Assembly (NCBI GenBank): GCA_018659505.1
Contig: JABJMI010000091.1
Span: 1-5,262 of the forward strand
DNA from: Planctomicrobium sp.
GTDB lineage: Bacteria > Planctomycetota > Planctomycetia > Planctomycetales > Planctomycetaceae
DNA length: 5,262 nucleotides
Direction: 5' to 3'
Position numbers and translations under genes: made by a program. Every line of letters begins with the position of its first letter. The first letter of the stretch is position 1. Under the pieces are notes generated by a model. It was not told where the DNA came from. It ran no database searches and worked only from the letters and a program-made list of their open reading frames with translations. Shown here in pieces: positions 1 to 5,262 of the stretch.

Positions 1-885
1 CATCATATCCGCCATCAGCCGGATGTGATCTCCGTAATCGCCTGGGATACCTGTTGGGATTGGATAAACCAAATCGACCGATTGAACAGGATCGCTCGTC
101 GCAGCGTGGTCCATTCTACGTTCGAGTTCGCGAACACCCGTTAAGTATTCATCTAATTTCTGTTGATCGTTTTTGCCTAAAGTGTTCTGCAGTCGCTTTG
201 CATCTTCGCCGACGAAATCGAGGATGCTCTTTCTGAGTGCTTCCCGTCGTAGACGATTCTTGTCGACCTCTTTTGCCTTACCGTTGCTGAAGAGTCTTTC
301 GAAGACGAGTTTCGGATTCGTTTCTTTGCCTACTGGAGACGATTCTGAAGACCAAGAGACACTCGATGAATAGGCACAACTGTAACCGGAGTCACAGTTG
401 CCGGCGCTGCGTCCTGGTTCACAGCCAAGCTCTAACGATCTCAGCTTTGTCAAATGACCAGCGGCTTGTGCTGCCGCTTGATCGACAGAAACTCCGGAGC
501 GAATGTTCGCACCATCCGTTTTACGAGGTTGGGCGCCAGTTAAAAACACCGAGGCACTACGAGCATGATCGCCGGGACCATCGCCATTGGCTCGCCCTTT
601 GTCGTGTGTCAAACCACTCACCACGAGAAAGTCATCTTGTAAGTGCTTGAGCGGTGTCAAAGTTTGCGGGAGCTGATATCCGTAACCATCTGAGGTAGGA
701 GTCCAATTCGCGAGATCGACTCCATTCGGAACGAAGATGAAAGCCATTCGTTGAGGCGGAGTCACCGGGGGCGCAGCGGCGAAAGCTGCGCGGGGCGCGA
801 CCGATTCCAGAATCGGCAACGCCATCGAAACGCCGAGTCCTCGCAGAACATTCCGTCGAGAAATACCAGATGTTGAATTCGTCAT
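1..885 (-). CDS. DUF1552 family Tat-exported protein (partial, C-terminus off window)
   Basis: The first 295 codons are visible and the frame stays open to the window edge. DUF1552 proteins are usually somewhat over 400 residues, so the C-terminal third is missing only because of the window. The N-terminus has a twin-arginine signal: SRRNVL at residues 9-14, a hydrophobic stretch, then an Ala-rich APRAAFAAAP region (30-39) as likely cleavage site, implying folded export. Family hallmarks follow: MAFIFVPNGV (47-56), a GDGPGDHARSASVFLTG segment (101-117), the Cys-containing ELGCEPGRSAGNCDSGYSCAYS block (starting at 152), KETNPKLVFERLF (187-199) and GIPGDYGDHIRLM towards the visible end. The ATG at 885 overlaps the upstream cytochrome gene's stop (ATGA) and has AGGAG six bases upstream. 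These proteins are typically encoded next to DUF1592-type cytochromes in planctomycetes; their biochemical function is not established. Family assignment is confident; function is open. Confidence 0.93.
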   Translation of the reverse strand, partial: MTNSTSGISRRNVLRGLGVSMALPILESVAPRAAFAAAPPVTPPQRMAFIFVPNGVDLANWTPTSDGYGYQLPQTLTPLKHLQDDFLVVSGLTHDKGRANGDGPGDHARSASVFLTGAQPRKTDGANIRSGVSVDQAAAQAAGHLTKLRSLELGCEPGRSAGNCDSGYSCAYSSSVSWSSESSPVGKETNPKLVFERLFSNGKAKEVDKNRLRREALRKSILDFVGEDAKRLQNTLGKNDQQKLDEYLTGVRELERRMDHAATSDPVQSVDLVYPIPTGIPGDYGDHIRLMADMM

Positions 886-2822
886 TCTTCTCTCCTACTT
901 TCACGCAGCGTAAAGGGAGCACTCGTCACAATTTCAGTAATCAAAGTCGAAAACCGATAGTCATTCGCTTCCAGTTCCGAAACTATCTCGTTCACTGCAC
1001 AGCGATCATACGATTCTAAACCCCGCCCGAGGGCATATGTCAGCATTTTTTTGGTTAAACAGCGAGTAAATTCTGTTTTCTTTTCATCGACCAGAATCCC
1101 CATCAATTCCGCGGCTCCATCGAATTTTTTCCCACCTGGGAGTTCTCCAGAGGCATCAATTTCGAAACGACCATCACGATCTCTCCAACCACCAATAGCA
1201 TCATAGTTCTCTAGCCCAAATCCCAAGGCGTCCATTTTACGATGGCAAGCTGCACACGATTCGTTTGAACGGTGCTGTTCCATTTGCTCGCGGAGAGAGC
1301 CAAGCGTCTCTCCCCCTTCTTCCAATTCAGGGACATTCGCTGGCGGTGGAGGAGGAGGTTCAGCCAGGATATTATCGAGAATCCACTTTCCACGTTTCAC
1401 AGGTGATGTTCGCGTCGGATTGGAAGTCAGCATGAGGATACTGGCGTGAGTCAATATACCCCGGCGACCTTCAGACAGTTTCACTTTTCGAAAGTCTGGT
1501 CCTTGAATGTCGCTCATCCCGTAATGGAGTGCTAGCTGTTCGTTCACAAATGTTTCATCGCTGTTCAAGAACCCAAGAATACTCAAATCGTTCTTGACGA
1601 CATTCTCAAAGAACAATTCCGTTTCGCGCCGCATCGCCAGTTGTAAATTCTGGTCGAGGTTTGGGAACTTGTCCGGATCAGGAGAAAGCTTTGGCACATC
1701 ACGTAACTGTAACCATTGCCCAGCGAAGTTTTCGACGAGTGCAACCGCTTTCGGATCGGCAAGCATTCGACGAGCCTGCTGCTTGAGAACTTCAGGCTTC
1801 TCCAAATCCCCGGCTCGTGCCAGCTTGAACAACTCCTCATCCGGCATACTACTCCATAAGAAGTAGGACAGCCGAGACGCCAGCTCAAAACTGTTAAGCG
1901 AACGAATTCCATTGGTATCGTCTGAAGCAGGATCTTGTTCGACACGAAAAAGAAAATTTGGGTTAGTCAATACGGCAGCGATGATCGTTTCTAAGATTTC
2001 TTCAACGGATGAGTCTTGCTGCCAGGCAAACAACAAGAGTCCTGAAATTCGCTGAGTTTCATACTCCGTGAGTGGTCGCCGATACGCCCTTTCAGCGAAC
2101 TCCCGAATGTTTCGGATTGCGATTTCAAGACGTTCATCATCATTTTTAGCGACGTGAACTTCAATTCGCTTCCGTATTTCTTGATCCGCCACTGCTTTCT
2201 GAGCAATCGTCTGGGCTGCTAAAAGATACTTTTCTAAAAGCACTGGAGGAATGGCAAGCACATCTCCAATGTTGTCGAATCCGTTACCAACATCATCCGC
2301 TGGAAAATCTTCGGAGAGATTCAAATCCAACCCGAGTAGATCTCTAATCGTGTTATCGTATTCAGCTTTATTCAGCCTGCGAATGGTGACTCGACCAGGA
2401 TGTTTTTCACTGTCGCAGTCAAAGGTGTTCAATTCCAATTGAATTGCTTCTAGGATAGAAACGACTTGCTCAGACGTTGGTTGCTCCGCATCGGATGGAG
2501 GCATCTGCTGTTCTAGAATTAAACGCTGTACGTGTTCCCACAGTTCATATTTCTCTTGAATACTTGAGCCTTCTGCGAAGCGTTCGAAATCAAGTCCACC
2601 TTCAGGGGCGTCTCCACTATGACAGGCGACGCAGTATTCATTCACAAACGGGAAGACATTCGTCACATAATGTGACTGACCGTCTTTCGCAGCTTGCGGT
2701 TCTAAAGCGAAGAGATCCGAAGAATGACTCAAAAAATAGATGGCAAGACAACTGTACGTTGCTATTGCGGTAAACTGATTCATGCAGAACGTAGATGTTA
2801 ATGTGAAAGAAAATTCACTCAT
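882..2822 (-). CDS. Planctomycete-type cytochrome c protein (DUF1587/1595/1592/1588/1585)
   Basis: The 646-residue product is a predicted exported c-type cytochrome. An N-terminal hydrophobic signal (about 17-40) precedes the planctomycete cytochrome c domain with haem motif CVACH (64-68) and a downstream LEQQMPP segment (103-109) whose Met is a candidate axial ligand. Then come DUF1587 (VTIRRLNKAEYDNTIRDLLG, 145-164), DUF1595 (about 235-297, with FAERAYRRPLTEYE), DUF1592 (about 305-430, with ASRLSYFLWSSMPD), DUF1588 (about 450-548, with GILTHASILMLTSNPTRTSP and a second haem motif CAACH at 523-527) and DUF1585 (about 565-640). Length and order are normal for the family; electron-transfer partners and substrate are unknown. 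The start is uncertain: the ATG at 2822 is taken as longest, but the ATG at 2783 (residue 14) would also begin a signal peptide, and neither has a clear Shine-Dalgarno. A consensus TTGACA lies at 2833-2828 on this strand without a convincing -10. It overlaps the DUF1552 gene by 4 bases, indicating coupled translation. Confidence 0.95.
   Translation of the reverse strand: MSEFSFTLTSTFCMNQFTAIATYSCLAIYFLSHSSDLFALEPQAAKDGQSHYVTNVFPFVNEYCVACHSGDAPEGGLDFERFAEGSSIQEKYELWEHVQRLILEQQMPPSDAEQPTSEQVVSILEAIQLELNTFDCDSEKHPGRVTIRRLNKAEYDNTIRDLLGLDLNLSEDFPADDVGNGFDNIGDVLAIPPVLLEKYLLAAQTIAQKAVADQEIRKRIEVHVAKNDDERLEIAIRNIREFAERAYRRPLTEYETQRISGLLLFAWQQDSSVEEILETIIAAVLTNPNFLFRVEQDPASDDTNGIRSLNSFELASRLSYFLWSSMPDEELFKLARAGDLEKPEVLKQQARRMLADPKAVALVENFAGQWLQLRDVPKLSPDPDKFPNLDQNLQLAMRRETELFFENVVKNDLSILGFLNSDETFVNEQLALHYGMSDIQGPDFRKVKLSEGRRGILTHASILMLTSNPTRTSPVKRGKWILDNILAEPPPPPPANVPELEEGGETLGSLREQMEQHRSNESCAACHRKMDALGFGLENYDAIGGWRDRDGRFEIDASGELPGGKKFDGAAELMGILVDEKKTEFTRCLTKKMLTYALGRGLESYDRCAVNEIVSELEANDYRFSTLITEIVTSAPFTLRESRREE
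892..896 (-). promoter_or_regulatory. Ribosome binding site for the DUF1552 gene
   Basis: On the minus strand this reads AGGAG, six bases before the ATG at 885. It lies inside the last codons of the upstream cytochrome gene. Together with the ATGA overlap it supports both the chosen DUF1552 start and translation of the two genes from one mRNA. Confidence 0.75.
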
Positions 2823-2881
2823 TCACATGTCAAAGAGAAATGTTGAATGAATTAAAAATTAGATGCAGGAGGGCAAGTGGT

Positions 2882-2894
2882 GTGAACTGTTCAC
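2882..2894. promoter_or_regulatory. 13-bp perfect palindrome, candidate operator
   Basis: The sequence is GTGAAC-T-GTTCAC, a perfect 6-bp inverted repeat around one central base. It ends 11 bases before the TATTAT -10-like box at 2906-2911, so it would overlap the -35 region of a plus-strand promoter. That is a common place for a dimeric repressor to bind. No regulator gene is in the window and I do not recognise the motif as a named operator. Confidence 0.4.
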
Positions 2895-2963
2895 GGTACA
2901 CTTGATATTATGGAATGAACTCAAGAAGCTCTCAAATAGAGGTTCAGTACATTCTATTCACTT

Positions 2964-2970
2964 GAGAAGG
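2964..2970 (+). promoter_or_regulatory. Ribosome binding site for the YceI-family gene
   Basis: GAGAAGG lies nine bases before the ATG at 2980. It decides the start. The same frame is open back to an ATG at 2863, but the extra 39 residues look like translated leader and would put the signal peptide in the middle of the protein. Confidence 0.65.
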
Positions 2971-2979
2971 ATCGACACA

Positions 2980-3546
2980 ATGCAAATTCCGAAAAGTCAG
3001 CTACTGTCACTCGCCATGCTGGCTGGCATCACATTTTACTGTAGTTCCCTGCAAGCAGCTGAGAAAGTGGTCAAACTCACATCTGCAAGCACCAAGATCG
3101 AATTTGTCGGTTCACATGTTGTGGAAAAGAAACCCGATCCTGATTCGAGAAAAGGGAAATTTCAGGAACTCAACGGAACGGCAACCGTCACTGACGGCAA
3201 GCTGACTGGCATCTCAGTGACTATCGAGACTTCTTCAATCTCAACCGGCAACTCTAAGCTTGATGCACATTTGAAAAGCCCCGACTTCTTCAGTGTTCGG
3301 CAGTATCCCAAAGCCAGTTTCAATTCCACAAAAATTGAATCTACCGCAGATAGCAAAGTGAAAATCACCGGTGAATTCAAACTTCTCAAAGAGACAAAAA
3401 CAATTTCATTTCCCGCGACTGTGAACCACAAAGATGGTCTGTCTCTTGATGCTAAGTTCATCATCGACCGCAGCCAATTCGGAATGAATTTTGGCATCGA
3501 CAAGATTGACAAGAATGTTGAAATGACAATCAGTATCGCAAAATAA
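2980..3546 (+). CDS. YceI-family secreted lipid/isoprenoid-binding-like protein
   Basis: The product is 188 residues, close to the usual YceI length of about 190. A Sec signal peptide (MQIPKS, hydrophobic 8-20, cleavage probably after LQA or LQAA at 24-27) predicts export; C21 is not in a lipobox, so a lipoprotein is unlikely. The mature part shows YceI landmarks in order: the opening strand with KIEFVGSH (39-46), GKLTGISVTIETSSISTGNSKLD (73-95), the signature DAHLKSPDFFSVRQYPKASF (94-113), VKITGEFKLLKETKTISFPA (127-146) and the terminal FIIDRSQFGMNFG (160-172). Structurally known members form a lipocalin-like beta-barrel that binds polyisoprenoid chains; the ligand here cannot be read from sequence. 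It is the first gene of the plus-strand unit, and its TAA overlaps the next gene's ATG by one base. Family assignment is firm; physiological role is inferred. Confidence 0.92.
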   Translation: MQIPKSQLLSLAMLAGITFYCSSLQAAEKVVKLTSASTKIEFVGSHVVEKKPDPDSRKGKFQELNGTATVTDGKLTGISVTIETSSISTGNSKLDAHLKSPDFFSVRQYPKASFNSTKIESTADSKVKITGEFKLLKETKTISFPATVNHKDGLSLDAKFIIDRSQFGMNFGIDKIDKNVEMTISIAK

Positions 3547-4415
3547 TGCACGTACCTTTTACCTGGGAAGAAATCGGCTACGGATTCGGAATTCCGGCAG
3601 TTGTTGCATTGGCGCTCTTGTGGAACCTGCGCTGGATGCTGCCATCTACTGTAGGACGACGTTACGCACCTTCGGTTGCCTTCTCCGCTGGAATCATTGC
3701 AGGGTACTGGCTTCTGAAGCTGGGACCATTGCAACCGGAAACACATTGGCAATGGCTCCCTCATTTCATGCTGATAGCAACCGTGGTTGGGATGATCTCA
3801 GCGAGTGAAGACCTGAATGCGCTGGATCGTTTTTTGTTGTTCACTCTCGCCACGGGAGCAGCGGTATTGATCCTTGTTCCAACCTGGGGAGATCTTTCAC
3901 CACCGCGACAACAGTACCTGATCGGATTGACCAGCTTGATCGTTGGGCTGGCATTAAGCTATCGTCAACTCTTGTTGAGAATCGACGGTCCCTTGCTACC
4001 GTTTGTGTTGTTCATGACTTGTCTTTCCGGTGCGATTCTTCTCATGCACTCGGGCAGTTTACTGTTCGGTCAAATTGGCTTCACCGCAGCCGGAGCAACA
4101 CTCGGTCTCACCATCGCTGCGAGAGTCGATAAAAACAGCCGCTCGCTGGACGGTCTTGCATACCCGGTTGTGTTCTTCCTGTGTACTTCAATGATGATCG
4201 GTCACACGAACTCTTTTGGCAAGATCCCGATAAACTCTTACGTATTGATTCCGTGCGCCCCGTTGGGACTGTTCCTCAGCATGAATGGTCCTCTTTCTGG
4301 AGGTAAAGGAGTAAAGGGAATCTCGCTTCAAGTTCTTATCCCCTTACTGATTTGTGCGGCAGCTTTAGGGACAGCATTTTGGTTCGAACCACTGACAGGC
4401 ACCGAGGCATATTGA
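3546..4415 (+). CDS. Unrecognised polytopic membrane protein, coupled to YceI gene
   Basis: The product is 289 residues. I do not recognise its family. Hydrophobic segments suggest about ten membrane helices, roughly at residues 15-33, 43-60, 70-86, 95-113, 123-139, 149-168, 172-192, 203-220, 231-248 and 262-280. The loops are short and there is no sizeable soluble domain. Polar or charged positions near the membrane include H74, E88-D89, D94, H168 and H220. A KIPINSYVLIPCAPLGLF stretch (226-243) contains a Pro-Cys-Ala-Pro motif. No redox or nucleotide-binding motif is visible. The ATG at 3546 shares its first base with the last base of the YceI stop (TAATG) and has no Shine-Dalgarno of its own, so it is probably translated by ribosomes ending the YceI gene. 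That makes a functional link likely, for example a membrane partner for the exported lipid-binding protein, but this is inference. The ORF is clearly real: long, compositionally membrane-like and in tight operon spacing. Confidence 0.85.
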   Translation: MHVPFTWEEIGYGFGIPAVVALALLWNLRWMLPSTVGRRYAPSVAFSAGIIAGYWLLKLGPLQPETHWQWLPHFMLIATVVGMISASEDLNALDRFLLFTLATGAAVLILVPTWGDLSPPRQQYLIGLTSLIVGLALSYRQLLLRIDGPLLPFVLFMTCLSGAILLMHSGSLLFGQIGFTAAGATLGLTIAARVDKNSRSLDGLAYPVVFFLCTSMMIGHTNSFGKIPINSYVLIPCAPLGLFLSMNGPLSGGKGVKGISLQVLIPLLICAAALGTAFWFEPLTGTEAY

Positions 4416-4645
4416 TTCGGTGATAATTCGACATCGCACAATTTTGTATCAAGAAAACGCTGCGATTGGGGAGATGGTCATTGCTCTCTGGCAGCGTCTG
4501 TTTACTTGGCGGATCGATTGTTGCTACATTTGCTTTAGGAAGACCAATCGAGCGCAATCCGGGGTATCAATGTAGGTACGAACTTCGTTCGCTATTCTAC
4601 TGGACTGTAGACCTCGAATTAAAAAAATCGTTCATCTGCCCAAGT

Positions 4646-4664
4646 AATATTCCTGGGGAATATT
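4646..4664 (+). promoter_or_regulatory. Perfect inverted repeat covering the desaturase RBS
   Basis: AATATTCC (4646-4653) and GGAATATT (4657-4664) are exact reverse complements around a TGG loop. In RNA the 3' arm and loop would contain the GGGGAA Shine-Dalgarno (4655-4660), and the stem ends one base before the ATG at 4666. It could sequester the ribosome-binding site or act as a DNA operator. No T-tract follows, so it is not a terminator. Confidence 0.5.
4655..4660 (+). promoter_or_regulatory. Probable ribosome binding site of the desaturase-like ORF
   Basis: GGGGAA lies five bases before the ATG at 4666. This favours that ATG over the in-frame TTG at 4663. The site lies inside the 4646-4664 inverted repeat. 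Confidence 0.5.
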
Positions 4665-4665
4665 G

Positions 4666-5235
4666 ATGGAAGCCTCAGCTGCGGATCTACAATCAGAAGA
4701 GATACTGACACGGCTTGAAGTTGCCGCTGCTCGTCAGGCGTCTTACGCTTGGGGGATTGGTTTCTTCGTCTTCGATGCTATTGCGTATGCTTGCGGGATT
4801 CATTTAGCACTGACAGCTGAGTCAACAGGGATTTTGCTGCCGTGTTGCATCAGTCAAATGCTGATGTCGAACACGGAGTATCTCCATCACACTCATCCAG
4901 CAGTACGCTGGTTTCGAGATCCAACAGAGGAATCTTTTGACGATCACCAGGCAAGAGTTTCGATTCATGTTCAATACCCTCAACCAATAGACTGGTTCGT
5001 CCACTGGATCATGGACCACACCGCTCATCACATGCAGCCAACGATCCCGCTCTACCGCTTAAATGCAACGCAAGCGAAGATCGATTCCCGCTCTGAGAAC
5101 ACAGTGCAATACCATTTCAAGTTTTCAAAGCTCTTGAAGATCACACGTCAATGCAAGCTCTTCGACGACGAAACCGGCAACTGGACCGACTTCAAAGGCC
5201 AGCCGACTGGGGTGACGTCGGAACTTGGGGATTAG
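4666..5235 (+). CDS. Fatty acid desaturase, C-terminal part only (N-terminally truncated)
   Basis: The ORF encodes 189 residues. Two hydrophobic segments (about 27-49 and 53-70) are followed by YLHHTHPAVRWF (72-83), a spacer with VSIHVQYPQPIDWFVHWIM, and DHTAHHMQPTIPLYRL (117-132). The HTAHH at 118-122 is the third His box (HxxHH) of membrane di-iron acyl desaturases, and the HxxHH-x(5)-IPLYRL context is typical of that family. Complete enzymes are about 300 residues or more and carry two earlier His boxes that supply most other iron ligands. Neither is present here, and the frame is closed upstream by a TAA at 4645-4647. As it stands the protein should not be an active desaturase. It is either a 5'-truncated pseudogene or, less likely, a short protein using the remaining fold for another purpose. 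The ATG is chosen for its GGGGAA; a TTG at 4663 is the alternative. The hydrophilic tail after about residue 133 looks intact, with a normal stop. Confidence 0.7.
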   Translation: MEASAADLQSEEILTRLEVAAARQASYAWGIGFFVFDAIAYACGIHLALTAESTGILLPCCISQMLMSNTEYLHHTHPAVRWFRDPTEESFDDHQARVSIHVQYPQPIDWFVHWIMDHTAHHMQPTIPLYRLNATQAKIDSRSENTVQYHFKFSKLLKITRQCKLFDDETGNWTDFKGQPTGVTSELGD

Positions 5236-5262
5236 AAGTAGGGTGGGTGAAGTTCGGCGATC

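Larger units (their letters stand above)
2823..2979. promoter_or_regulatory. Divergent intergenic/promoter region
   Basis: This 157-bp AT-rich spacer lies between the minus-strand cytochrome operon and the plus-strand YceI gene, so promoters for both directions should be here. On the plus strand a TATTAT box (2906-2911, five of six matches to TATAAT) lies downstream of a 13-bp palindrome (2882-2894); the -35 match at 17-18 bp spacing is poor (three of six). On the minus strand there is TTTAAT (2856-2851) and a perfect TTGACA (2833-2828), but neither has a good partner box. A 7-bp inverted repeat, TCATTCA (2819-2825) with TGAATGA (2844-2850), spans the annotated cytochrome start. Promoter positions are inferred only, and planctomycete promoters often deviate from the sigma-70 consensus. 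Confidence 0.5.
4416..4665. other. 250-bp intergenic stretch without a convincing gene
   Basis: No convincing gene lies between the membrane protein and the desaturase-like ORF. A TTG-initiated 66-codon frame (4466-4666) with one hydrophobic segment ends on the TGA overlapping the next ATG, but it has no good Shine-Dalgarno, resembles no family I know, and is probably chance. A second short frame (to 4538) has a weak resemblance to a desaturase first-histidine-box region. Two inverted repeats are present: CGAAC-TTC-GTTCG (4579-4591), possibly closed by GTAG/CTAC (4572-4575 with 4597-4600), and a stronger one at 4646-4664. No hairpin followed by a T-tract was found after 4415, so there is no obvious terminator for the YceI/membrane-protein unit. 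Confidence 0.6.

Noticed and set aside
54..650. Overlapping short plus-strand frames
   Set aside because: They lie antisense to the DUF1552 gene, whose conserved blocks are all read on the minus strand.
632..922. 96-codon minus-strand frame across the cytochrome/DUF1552 junction
   Set aside because: It is the out-of-frame shadow of the DUF1552 N-terminus, which reads as a clear Tat signal in the correct frame.
1341..1358. Run of six proline codons in the cytochrome gene, seen as a GGN-rich repeat on the plus strand
   Set aside because: A proline-rich AEPPPPPPANVPEL-type linker is normal at this point in DUF1588 proteins. It is not a DNA repeat of independent interest.
2863..2979. N-terminal extension of the YceI frame from an ATG at 2863
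   Set aside because: The 39 extra residues have no family similarity and would bury the signal peptide. The ATG at 2980 has GAGAAGG nine bases upstream.
3162..3764. 200-codon open frame on the minus strand opposite yceI and the membrane gene
   Set aside because: It spans the junction of two well-supported plus-strand genes, has no family features, and is a reading-frame shadow.
4336..4557. 73-codon minus-strand frame overlapping the end of the membrane protein gene
   Set aside because: Partly antisense to a supported gene, with no domain, no signal and no ribosome-binding site.
4466..4666. 66-codon TTG-initiated frame with a hydrophobic N-terminus, ending one base into the desaturase ATG
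   Set aside because: Weak start codon, no clear Shine-Dalgarno and no recognisable similarity. The stop/start overlap alone is not enough.

Overview
The window looks like chromosomal DNA from a planctomycete. The main reason is the minus-strand pair. One gene is a Planctomycete-type cytochrome c protein with the DUF1587-DUF1595-DUF1592-DUF1588-DUF1585 architecture. The other is a DUF1552 protein with a twin-arginine (Tat) signal. This pairing is characteristic of Planctomycetes and related bacteria with many such paralogues. By eye the base composition is fairly balanced, not GC-rich, which would suit a marine or freshwater Planctomycetales member. The genus cannot be fixed from the sequence.

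Layout. Positions 2822 down to 1 (minus strand) form a two-gene operon. The 646-aa di-haem-motif cytochrome protein comes first, then the DUF1552 protein, joined by a 4-base ATGA overlap. The DUF1552 gene runs off the left edge with 295 codons visible. A 157-bp divergent intergenic region (2823-2979) separates this operon from plus-strand genes. It holds a perfect 13-bp palindrome, a TATTAT -10-like box, an orphan AGGAGGG, and a good Shine-Dalgarno (SD) sequence for the first plus-strand gene. The plus strand then carries a secreted YceI-family protein (2980-3546) and an unrecognised integral membrane protein of about ten helices (3546-4415), whose start codon overlaps the YceI stop codon by one base. 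After a 250-bp stretch with no convincing gene comes a short ORF (4666-5235). It matches only the C-terminal third-histidine-box portion of a membrane fatty acid desaturase, so it is probably a truncated gene or relic.

How the genes may work together. The two minus-strand products are both predicted to be exported, one by Sec with covalent haem and one by Tat, and are probably made in fixed ratio. Their biochemical role is not established. The YceI protein (lipocalin-like, isoprenoid or lipid binding in known members) and the membrane protein are translationally coupled and may form a functional pair at the cytoplasmic membrane. The desaturase piece is also membrane-lipid related, but whether it functions or belongs to the same transcription unit is unclear.

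I found no RNA genes, CRISPR arrays, insertion sequences or clear rho-independent terminators. The less ordinary points are the truncated desaturase with a hairpin over its ribosome-binding site, the YceI/membrane-protein coupling, and the palindrome in the divergent promoter region. Nothing here is clearly a new defence or mobile system.
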